This document shows positions 12,046 through 22,370 of a DNA stretch of 64,000 nt, piece after piece. Both the position numbers and the translations under genes were made by a program. The stretch spans positions 1 through 64,000 of the forward strand of contig JH720364.1 of NCBI GenBank assembly GCA_000231825.2. Reading direction: 5' to 3'. A model generated the notes under the pieces. That model did not search any database, was not told the origin of the DNA, and saw only the letters and a program-made list of their open reading frames with translations. The DNA is from Tetrahymena elliotti 4EA (Eukaryota; Ciliophora; Oligohymenophorea; Hymenostomatida; Tetrahymenidae). Each line of letters starts with the position of its first letter. The first letter of the stretch is position 1.

Positions 12046-13005
12046 ATGTCTTCAAGCTAAAGAGATCAAACTTAAATATCTGAAGCAGTTCCAAGCAACA
12101 CCCAAAAAGATGATCCTAAAAAATCTAAGGATATGGAGCAACTTATCAAGTAATTCTTGCTTAGATTTATTAAGATTAGCAACTGCTCAAAAACTTCTTA
12201 GTGCAAGCATAATGATGGGTGTATTTTGAATGTCATAGTTAAAACAATTAAAGGACTAATCCTTGGCTTTTCTGCAAAGTCTGCCTTGAATTTGGTTGGA
12301 ATTTTGTTAAATTTTAAGAAGCTTTTAAAGAACCCTCTGCGTATATTCAATATTTTTAATGATTCATTAAGATTTGGATGCTTCCCTGGAGTTTTCAACC
12401 TTGTCATGCAATCAACTTTGTGTATTTTGAGGAGATAAGGATGCAATTAAACTCTTTAATATTTTTTGAGTGGATTTTTAGCAGGATTCCTCTCTCTTGC
12501 CACACGTTAGAAAAATAATAGATCAGTTTGGGGTATTTTCCTTCTCTCAAGAGGTATTGAATGCTTTTATCACTCCATGGCCAACAAGTAATTTTTTTTA
12601 AATAATTGCATTAAAAAAAGATAAAAAGAAATTTAAAATTAGATTACAAATCTTTTATAATAGATACAAATTTATATCTTTAAATTTAAGAATTTTCATG
12701 TAAACTAACTAACTATTTATTTTATAAATAACAGGGGAATAATCAAAAAAAGAAATATCGATTACACAGTACTCTTTAGTGCTTTGATGGTCTTTGTAGG
12801 AGGTATTGGATACGCTTATGAGCCATTATGTCTTCCTCCTGGAATCAATAAATTTTATAGACTAGTTACTTGTGAAGATGATACAGATTTGACATTTAGA
12901 AAATGTTGGATAGAAATTAGAAATAAAGAACTTAAGTAATATGGAATAGCTCCTTAAAACCCTCTTGAAGCTTTACTTTTGTAAAAAAAGAGCAAAAAGC
13001 ATTGA
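12046..13005 (+). CDS. TMEM135-like membrane protein (peroxisomal/mitochondrial type)
   Basis: Two exons, 12046-12587 and 12735-13005, with intron 12588-12734 (GTAATTT...AACAG, phase 2), 270 residues. The N-terminal third has the Cys/His cluster CSKTSQCKHNDGC followed by a hydrophobic segment with GLILGFSAKSAL. The middle has RFGCFPGVFNLVMQSTLCIL, then a Gly/Ala-rich helix (SGFLAGFLSLATR) and a helix with SRGIECFYHSM. Exon 2 adds SALMVFVGGIGYAYEPLCLP. This order (Cys-rich segment, then short TM helices with small residues) matches the TMEM135/PMP52 group, which shares the Tim17-type fold and acts in peroxisomes, mitochondria and lipid handling. Shorter than animal TMEM135 (about 450 aa). ATG 12046 is the first in frame. 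Assignment is by motif memory, so moderate. Confidence 0.62.
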
Positions 13006-15601
13006 AATTATACAAAGGATGAAATTACCAATAATTACTAATTAAATAATCAATGGAAAAAGATCAATCAATAATTCCTTAAAAATATAACTCAACAAAT
13101 TTCTTATAATAAAATGCTAATAACAAAATTATATATTTATTCAAGTATTCAATCAAATTCCTTATCTTTCTCTTTCTTTACTTTATATGTGTTTCTGGCT
13201 TGTTATCTTCTTTCTTTGCTTTATTATACTTAGTATTTCTTTTATTAAGTATTTTAAGTATATCAAATCATTTACCTTTTTGTCCTAATTAACAGAGTAT
13301 ATATCTTTTCATACTAAATATTAGATAATAAATATATTATTCCAAATTCATTCATATACTTAACTTAATTAAATTCCATCATTATGTTTATAATTTTCTT
13401 ATGAAAAATCAAACAAAAAACTAAAAATAGGTCAAAAAATAATAATTATCATCATTTTCATATAAAAAATTATAATTTTTTTAGTTTATTTATTTAGACA
13501 TTCTTCCTTTTAAATGTTAATATAAAAAACTAAAATATTTTAAAAAACAAAGCTTTTTATCTTAAAAAAAAATTTATCCTCTCTGCTCAAGCTTAAAATG
13601 CCTAGACGAAACACAAAAAGATCTCTTTAAAGCAATCTGTGATCATCTTGTCTAATTGATGAAAACTTACATTTTTTAAATTTATTAAAACTAAAAAAAA
13701 GATCTTAAATTTTGAAAATCAATGTCCTTTTTTATTTTAATTTTAGTTATATCTTATTTAAAGTAATTAATTTAATTAAATTTATTTTTTTCATAAAATT
13801 TATACATAAAAAAACTATTTTCTGTTGTTTAGGAATTTTTTAAAATTTAAGTAATTAAATTGTCAATTCAGTACCAGTTAAAGTACTGAGTACCAGTTGG
13901 CAACCCCCGAATTAATAATTAATGTATTCAAATATTTTTTATTAAAACCTTTTAGTTTTCTATAGCGTTTAGATTTGGGTAGTTTGGATGTGAATATTCC
14001 TTCAAATATGAAAATCTTTTACATTTTAATTTTTATCATCGTATAAATGAAACTAATAAAAAGCTGACCTTCTTGAATCAAAAATGAAATTAGGAAAATT
14101 TGTTTAATAAGAAAAAAATCATTGAAATTTACCCAATAAGTAACTGATGCCAGCCAAAGTGAGAAATTATATTTAATTGTAAGATAACGATAAAGTAATA
14201 AAACTATCTCAAAATCTGAAACAGTAAAAGTGTACAAAATATCCTAAATATTTAAATGGAGAAAGAGCTTTTACTTTAGATATTAGAATAATAATTATAT
14301 AAAAATAAACTCTTATTTTTTCCACTTCTCTAACTCGACTTAATAAATTTAGTATTTTAGTTATTTAATTATTTATCTTCTTTCGTGTATTTTTTTTGTG
14401 CTCTATTTAAATGATTTTATCTATTTTTTTAATCTAAATTCAATTAAAGATATTTATTTGCAGGTTCAAAGAGCATATTTTCTATTGAACAAAACTTATT
14501 GAGCTAGATTAATTTGAAATGATCTGAATTTTCTCTTACATTTTTGTTTTATTTTTTTCATCCAAGGTTATCTCATTAAGTTTTTTAGGTTTTATAGATT
14601 ACATTATTTCTTCCAATTAATATTACCTAATTCAAACAAAAATCAAATATTTAATATGAATAATTTAAAATGACTAACAATTAAACATTTAGAAATTGCA
14701 CAAAATCCTTTGAATTAGTTAGATAAAGTATATATTTTGAATATATAATTATTTGAATTTTTTAAAGGATAAAAAAATATGAAAAATAAACAAATACTAT
14801 TATTTTTTAATACTCCAAAATAAAGTTTATGATCAAAATATAAAATTTATAAAAGAAATATAACACTTTATATTTGTAACTTGAATATGAATTTTCTTGG
14901 GTTCTAACAGTTTTCAATACAAACTTTAACATGTTTTAATTGATAGAAAACAAGTAAAGCTACTTTTTGCACATCTAAAATTTCTATGAATTTTTTCATA
15001 ATAAATATTAATATGATTTCATTTTTCTATGGAATAATGGACAAATGTCCAAAAATTTAAACATAATTTGTATTTAGAATTGAAATTTTAAGAATAACCT
15101 TTAAACTTTCAAAATATTTAAAGATGATCATTCAAATAAATCATTTCTTTTGTGCCCTTTTAGATGAGATATAAATTTTGCATTCTTAATTTAGCATGTA
15201 CTCTAAATAATTAATTATCTAGAGTTTTTCACAATTAACATAATTGTTACATATTTTGACTTTATTATTCTTATTAACTATGCTTTAAAGACCTTTTCAT
15301 TGTTTTACTCAAGCCATTTTTAAAATTACTCTCCCTCTTTTCTCTTCTAACATATAACTAAATTTAACACATAGGATACATTAAATTTTTATCTTATTTA
15401 ATTACTCAAAAAAGACAAATGAAAAAAGTAGAAGTTATAGTAAGTAGCTTTTTTTATTTTCCTTTTTAAAAAATCCTTCAAATAAACAAAATTATGTTCT
15501 TTCAATTTTCTTCAATATTCTAATTGGATTTTCTTACTTTGAAAAGGGATTAAAATTAATTTCTGAATATAATTAATTAAAATTAAATAAAAACTGAATA
15601 G
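13006..15601. other. AT-rich intergenic region
   Basis: About 2.6 kb. Coding evidence is absent. One short spot at 13870-13910 is unusually GC-rich for the region: the 10-mer AGTACCAGTT occurs twice 19 bases apart and is followed by GGCAACCCCCG. An open stretch from ATG 15420 could be a 5' exon of the next gene (seven codons, then GTAAGTAG) but is unproven. Confidence 0.5.
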
Positions 15602-16826
15602 ATGGATTAAGAAAAAAAGTATCCTAAATGCAACATACAATTCAAATTTCAATAAGGATTTATTGCTATTTGAAGAAAAAAATATTCATACGTAAATATG
15701 CTCAGTATGTGCAAAAAAAATAACAAAAAATTTAAGCAAAATAATAAATATTGATGAATTTTTACATGCTGATGAGAGTTACATCTTTTCAAGCTTTCCT
15801 CCTTTAGAAGATGAAAACTTTTATGAAATTCTCTAAAACATTTAAACTAAATGTTCTTTTTTAGAAATATTTGTGGAAAAAATAGAAAATTATTTTACAA
15901 CACTCAAATAAGAAATAAATAAAAAAATTGATGTAATAAAAAATAAAACAAAAGCAAAAGTAATACAAATGGAAAAATTAAATTCATTTCAAATAGATTA
16001 ATTCTTATCTGATTACAATCAAATATCTTCTAAATTTGATATTTAAAATATTTACAAATAATTTAATGAAGACTCAGAATTAAGATTAAGAGACATAATT
16101 AAAGATAAATATCAAAATATTAATCAGAATACTAAAAAGCTGTAGGAGCATATATAAAAATATTAAGACATTATAAATTAAATAGATTTGAAAAAGCCTA
16201 TTGAAATTTAATAAAGAATACTAGGTCTTTTAGAAGAAATTGATTTTCCTAATTTAAATCGAAAGAGTCCTATTGAGGATATTTACTTTGAAAAATCTAA
16301 ATCTGCTCAATCATAAAGTTTGGCTATCGAGAGAAATCAAAATAAGTAGATCTAAATTATATAAACTTTAGATGGTTAAATAGGTGTTGCATATTCGAAT
16401 TTTATACTGGATTAGACTAAAAAGTATATTTTTAGAGTTAGATTATAAACTAACTCAAGCAGTTATAATTATTTATTAGTTGGTATTATAAAAGAATAAA
16501 ATAAAGATAATAGTAGTTTGCAGAGCGGAATATGTTATAATGAAAGAGGTGATTTAATGACAATTAACAAAATAGTAAAAGGAAATAATGTATATGAAGG
16601 GGGAAAATAAAATTTAGATAAAGAAATTGAAATGAGAATCTATCTAGCAGAAAAGATGATAAAAGTTGGAAACTATCCAAATTATGAAAATGTAGCTGAA
16701 TTATCAAACAAAAATTTGATTGAAAATAATACATAGTATAGATTTGCAATTGAATTATTTCAAGCCGCTCACAATTTGATTGTTACTCATTTTTCTGTAG
16801 TTCTAGATTTTGATAATAAAATGTGA
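15602..16826 (+). CDS. coiled-coil protein with B-box-like Cys remnant, copy 1 (frame break near the start)
   Basis: Family not firmly recognised. The reading frame 15603-16823 is open for 407 codons to TGA 16824. It starts with a short Cys region (LLLFEEKNIHTQICSVCAKK, resembling half of a B-box zinc finger), followed by NIDEFL, a conserved FSSFPPLEDENFYEIL segment, about 150 residues of coiled coil rich in Lys/Gln/Glu, and a C-terminal globular part (IGVAYSNFILDQTKKYIFRV ... GICYNERGDL ... NYPNYENVAEL) that may be a beta-sandwich. The only nearby ATG (15602, giving MDQEKKYPKCN) is one base out of frame with it. Against the paralogue at 17176 this copy has one extra base between about 15633 and 15660. 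Either that is a frameshift, or a 5' exon lies further upstream. Confidence 0.5.
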
Positions 16827-17175
16827 GCAATATTAAAATAAATAATAAAATTAAAAATTTTAATAAGTATATTGATTGATATTAATTTATATTTTTGTAG
16901 ACTTATTTTTTGATAGTGAAAATATTAAAACATATTTGTTTATCATCATACAATATCTAACTTACATTCAAAATTTTTTCAATTAAAAAGTGAATTAAAA
17001 AAAAAGTTAGAAATTATTCAAACAAATTTTCAAAAAATTTTTTAAATAATTTTTAATAAACTTTTAAAGATTATTTATATACATTTAATTTTCTGTTAAA
17101 ATAGATCTTTTAATCCCTGTTCTACATAGATCATGCCTGCTATCAATAAATATATCTTTGTCTTAAATATTTTAA
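16827..17175. other. spacer between the two coiled-coil paralogues
   Basis: About 350 bases, almost entirely A/T. I see no gene. The last 70 bases become less AT-rich and lead into the second paralogue. Confidence 0.5.
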
Positions 17176-18426
17176 TTGTATTTCATTCACAGTTTAACAA
17201 TTTATTTAAATTCCCAACTTCTAAATACATTTAAAAAATATGCCAAATGTAACACTCTTTCAAAAAACAAGAATGATTTAATGTTATTTGAAGAAAGAAA
17301 TATTCATGGACAAATTTTTTTCATATATGTCAAAAAACTATCGAAAAATACAAGTAAAAGGATAAATATTGATGAATTTTTAGATGCTAATGACAAAAGT
17401 ATCTTTTCTAGCTTTCCTCCTTTACAAGATGAAAATATTTATGAAATATTATAAAACGTTTAACAAAATTTTGTTTATAAGAATTATTAATTGAGAGAAT
17501 TTATCAGTATTTTGCATCACTTAAACAAGAAATCAATATTGACTTAATAAAAAATGAAACTAAAACATAACTCATTTCAATGGAAGATTTTAATATTTTT
17601 AAAGAAGAATTATTCCTTAAAGATTATAATAAAATATCTAAATTTGATAATCAAAATCTCTACAAACAGTTTGATGAAAATTCTGAGTAAAAATTAAAAG
17701 AAATCACTAAAGAAAAATATCTAAATATTACATAAAATATATAAAAGTTGTATGTAGTACCACATTTCTAAATATTAAGAAACTACAAAAAAATTAAATC
17801 AAAACAGCCAACTGAACATAATCAAAAATATTAGATTTTTTTGGTTAAATAGATTTTCTAAATGAAGAACCAATATATCCTATAGAGGATTTATAACTCA
17901 AAAAATCTTAGAAATACAATAAATTAGCTATAAAAAGATTGTAAAATAAACAAATCTAAATTTAATAAACTACTGAGACCTATGGTGTGGCATATCCAAA
18001 ATTATATTAGATCTAAAGAAGAGTTATATATTTAGAGTTAGACTACAGACTTAAAACGAAAGTGATAGTTATTTCTTCGTTTGTATAATAAAAGAATAAA
18101 ATAAAGAGAATAATTAATTAAAAAATGGAATATGTTATAATGAGATAGGCGATAGTATGACAATTAAAAAAGTAATAAAAGGAAATAATGTTCATGGAGA
18201 CCCAAAATATAGTATAGATAAAGAAATTGAAGTAAGAATCCATTTAGCAGAAAAGATGATAAGAGTTGCAAACTATCCAAATTATGAAAACATTGCTGAA
18301 TTAGAAAACAAAGATTTGATTGAAAATAATACAAAATACAGATTTACAATTGAAATTTTCTATGCAATTGATAAAATGATACTTACTCAATTTTTTGTAG
18401 TTAATAAATTTGATGAAAAAATATGA
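17176..18426 (+). pseudogene. coiled-coil paralogue, copy 2, broken by frameshifts
   Basis: The same architecture as 15602-16826 can be followed only by changing frame several times. Frame 1 gives KYAKCNTLSKN, LMLFEERNIHGQ, INIDEFLDAND and FSSFPPLQDENIYEIL. Near 17475 one base is missing relative to copy 1, and the coiled coil continues in another frame (LKQEINIDLIKNETKTQLIS, YNKISKFDNQNLYKQFDENS). Further shifts follow near 17755-17830, and again near 18025 before the last part, which matches copy 1 closely (TIKKVIKGNNVHGDP, EVRIHLAEKMIRVANYPNYE, LIENNTKYRF) to TGA 18424. The Cys pair of copy 1 (CSVC) is IFFIY here. The copy is therefore a decaying duplicate. Confidence 0.72.
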
Positions 18427-18529
18427 GTCATAATTGTTGAGATTTATTATAAATTAAGCCAATGATATCTCATATACACTTATTTGATTGTGAAATGTAT
18501 TTAAATTTTTGTTAAATAATCTTTTTAAA

Positions 18530-18645
18530 TAATTTTTCCACAAAACTCAAAATGAATAGAAATTTTTCCTGCTGTGAAATGAAATTTCCACATTTTTCCA
18601 CATTTCTTTAATTTTTAGTGAAGAATGAATATTTTTCCACAAAAT
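18530..18645. repeat. interspersed TTTCCACA motif, four to five copies
   Basis: TTTTTCCACA occurs near 18532, 18594 and 18634, and TTTCCACA near 18588, in about 110 bases. The cluster is some 100 bases left of the 100-N gap, suggesting a repetitive stretch that the assembly could not close. Confidence 0.6.
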
Positions 18646-18740
18646 TTTTTCATTCAATTTTTAAGGAAAAATAAATATTTAATAAATCTTCTAATTTATA
18701 GTTATTGATTTTTAGTTAATTATAATTTTAACAATTTTTA

Positions 18741-18840
18741 NNNNNNNNNNNNNNNNNNNNNNNNNNNNNNNNNNNNNNNNNNNNNNNNNNNNNNNNNNNN
18801 NNNNNNNNNNNNNNNNNNNNNNNNNNNNNNNNNNNNNNNN
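18741..18840. other. assembly gap, 100 N
   Basis: Exactly 100 N, the usual placeholder for a gap of unknown size. Sequence on both sides is AT-rich noncoding. Confidence 0.99.
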
Positions 18841-19593
18841 CAATTTAAAATATATTTTATTTGGGCTTTTAATTTGGAAAGTATTGATAAATACTGATTA
18901 TTTAAAACATTAAAGTAATTAATGATGAGATCATTTTAGTCATTTACAAAACAAATTATATTAAGAATGGAATAGGAGGAGTTATGTGGTCAAATTAAGC
19001 AACTATATCAATAATTCAAGTTAGGATTTATAAAAGAATTTATAAATTTTGATTCAACCTATATTAAATATTGAAATATTAATTAATCTATTAATTTTTT
19101 TGTTTAGTGTAAGAGATTACATGTTAAAATAAATTTTTGAATGCTCGCTAGCTTCAACTTATGATAGAGTAGTTTAATTTCCTTTTTTTATGCTCAGAAA
19201 TTCTAAAAAAGTAGTTTTGGTGGTTAATTAAATAAAAATAAAAGACAACAATCAATTACAAATAAATTTGTGTGTAAATTAAATAAAAAAAATGAAATTA
19301 GACCACAAATAAATGTAAAAATGAGTAAAAATGAGATAGTATATACTAAGATATTGATCAAATAATGTACGTCATTTTCATTACTTTTTTCTTTTACTAT
19401 TTTTATTAATTTTCAATTTAAATAAAAGTAAGTGAAAATTTCCATTCTCTGATTAATGATTTTTTAGGATCAACTTTCGCTTTGATGACTATTAACAACT
19501 TATAGTAAATAAAAGGAAAAGATAGGTAGAAAAGAAATTTAATTAATTGAATTAATTAAAAATAATACTTTGAATACAGTAATGAGATTCTAA

Positions 19594-22079
19594 ATGAAAT
19601 TACTCATATTGATTAGTTTTATAATTTGCTTGTCTTCATGCGAATTAAATGTTAAGGTTGACCCTCAAACAACCTTATTTGTTGATTAGTTCAATAGAAC
19701 TCGTATTTATCATGGATTGAATGTTGTCTACAAAGTTTTCCCCTTCTATCCTCCCAATAACACTTTTGATCCTTTAAATTCTTTTGTAGAAAAAGATGCT
19801 AGAGATCTCCGTTAATGGGGTTTCAATTCCATCCGTTTATTCATGGCATGGGAAGCATTTGAGCCTGTAAGATAATAATACAATTACACTTACTTAGGAG
19901 AACTTTAAAAGATAGTTGAGCTTTGCTAACAATACAACATCTCAGTCTTCTTAGATGCCCATTAAGATGTTTATAACAGATTCTTTTGCGGTGAAGGTAT
20001 GCCTGATTGGACTATCATGGATAACACAAACAAATCTTTCCCTTTCCCTCTTCCCAAGAATTTCTTAAGAAGAGATGACTAAGGATACCCCTATTTAGAA
20101 GGTAAAAATTGAAATGAATTAGATGAATTTTTTTTAAGTTTGAGTACCATTTAATAATTTAGTTATTGTTTCAAAGATATCATCCAATATTCAATCAACC
20201 TTTTCTACTTACACTTAATATTAATATTTAAAATTTAACAAACTCCATTCAATAATTCAAGATAAAATGTAATTCCATCGAAATTAAAAATTTAACAATC
20301 AAGCTAATAAACTTATTTTAATTATTTTTTAAGATATTTAAAAAAGGTAATACTTTAAATTTAATGAATATTTTAAATATTTATTCCATAAAAATTCTAA
20401 GAAAAGAATAAAAGTTTTTTAATGATTTTAAATCAACATTTTTTATAATTTGAGTGAATTCATTTGTTAATAAAATTTATTTTAAATAGATTGTCTTAAG
20501 GTTGGATTCTCTACTTACTATTTGACTAAAGATGGAAGCTAATAAGGAGAAAATTTGTTCTTGAACTATAAAGGTTTAGCTGACGATTTTGCAAATATGT
20601 GGGGTGAAGTTGCTAAGTACTTCTCTAAGCTAACTCATTTGACTAATTTCTTGGGTTATGAAATCATTAATGAACCTTTTGGTGTTTCTCCCTGGAATCA
20701 CTTCCTTGATTGGATATTGCCTGGTAAAGGTAACAACAAATATATGTTACCTTTCTATTAAAAGGTTGCTGACAAGATTTGGTAAAATCACCCTGATTCT
20801 ATGGTTTTCTATGAACCTACTGTTGTTGACTACTTGAGTGGTGGTTTCAACCATAATTTAGGTCATCCTGAAAAAGAAGTTCTTTCTTACCACGTTTATT
20901 GTATGGCTGTTAATCCTGTTGGTGATCCCTACTCTCGTATCCTTTGTGATATCTTAGATTCCATTTTCATCGATGGCAAAGAAAAGAATGTCCATAAGAT
21001 CAATGTTGGTGGATTCTTAACTGAATTTGGTGCTCTCTCTAACTCAACTAAATCAGCTGAAGAATTAGATTACCTTTTGGATAAGGCTGATAACCATCTT
21101 AGAAGTTGGGCATACTGGTAATACAAAGGTAATATTTTTAAACACTTTAAGAATTATTTATTTCTAGTTTTTCTTAATCATAAAATTAAATTCATGTTAC
21201 AAAATTGATAGCCTTTTTTGACATATTTCAAAGCAAAAAATATGCAGACATTTCCTTAATTTGATTAGATATTTATCTATTTTTTTGATATAAGTGTATT
21301 TATTAAGCTGTCAGTTTTGATAGCTACCAAAAGCAAATAAATGCTTAACATTACATTATTAAACTGACTTTATTCTTTTTTGTGAGCTTTGAATATTTTT
21401 CAGAAATTTAAATTTGAATAACATTTTCTATGTTAGCTTACAATGAAAATAATGTTAGACATGATTTTTTTATCAAAATTTTTAAATTATTACAAAGAAT
21501 TAAAAACTAATTAGTATATTCGAATTTCTTGCTGCTTTGATGTTTTTTAACGAAAACTTCTTAGGCTGGCTCCATCATAGTAAATTTAAAGATATCATTT
21601 TTAATGATAAAAATACTAGGAGACAATGGTTTACAAAAATAAAAATTTAATTTACTGACTTTTTATAAAATAAACCAAACAATATTTAATGGTTTATTTA
21701 TTTTTTTTTATAAATAGGTTATGCTGATTTTACAACTGCCGCTGGTCCTGGTTCTGAAGGTTTCTACACTGAAGACGGATAATTATAAAGTAATAAGGTT
21801 AAACATTTATCTCGTCCTTATGCTCAAGCAATTTGTGGAGAAGTTCAAAAAAGCAAATTCGACAGTAAAAAAATTACATATGAATTAATTTACGTAAGTG
21901 GTGCTTGTAGCGAGTAAACTGAAGTTTATTTAAGCACAGAATACTGGTTCACAAACATGAAGGTTGCTAAGAAGGAAAACATTAAGGAAATTATTCCTAA
22001 TGCTGAAATTCCTGGATACTTCACAATTATTGCTTCAGAGCCAAACAAAATGGTTCACTTACTTGTCAAGAATAATTGA
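19594..22079 (+). CDS. secreted GH5 glycosidase, endoglycoceramidase-like
   Basis: Three exons: 19594-20101, 20490-21128 and 21718-22079 (introns 20102-20489 and 21129-21717, both phase 1), 502 residues. Endoglycoceramidases cut the bond between oligosaccharide and ceramide in glycosphingolipids. An N-terminal hydrophobic signal peptide (MKLLILISFIICLSSC) points to secretion or lysosomes. The GH5 core is complete: GLNVVYKVFPFYPP, WGFNSIRLFMAWEAFEP, LDAHQDVYNRFFCGEGMPDW (typical of this subfamily), the acid/base Glu in GYEIINEPFG, SYHVYCMA, and the nucleophile Glu in GGFLTEFGA. Exon 3 carries RPYAQAICG and a be­ta-sandwich-like C-terminal domain ending LLVKNN. Length fits the family (about 450-500). 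The start is the only in-frame ATG before the signal peptide. Confidence 0.88.
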
Positions 22080-22370
22080 GCAACAATATAAATAAATTGA
22101 AAGGATAAAGTCCTAATAACAAATTAACAAAATACTGAAAATATAACTATAAAATAATAATGAAAGAATTTTTATGCTTTGTCTATCAAACAATATGTGT
22201 GTATGATTTGAAAAGAATTATTTTTGTACATTAATGAATGAATGATAAATTAATCAATAAAACCAAATTTTAATCACTAATTTAAGTAATAAAATAAAGA
22301 AAATTTTCATTAAAAAAATAAAAATTAAAAACAAATAAATAAATACTCTATTTTTCTATCTAAAAATAAA

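Larger units (their letters stand above)
18427..19593. other. AT-rich spacer containing an assembly gap
   Basis: Holds the 100-base gap (18741-18840) and, just left of it, several copies of TTTCCACA. No coding sequence is evident right of the gap. The last 60 bases before 19594 are a likely 5' leader of the next gene. Confidence 0.5.

Noticed and set aside
12198..12446. 82-codon open frame, minus strand
   Set aside because: Shadow of exon 1 of the TMEM135-like gene on the other strand.
14019..14237. 72-codon open frame, minus strand
   Set aside because: Low-complexity Phe/Ile/Leu sequence without family match.
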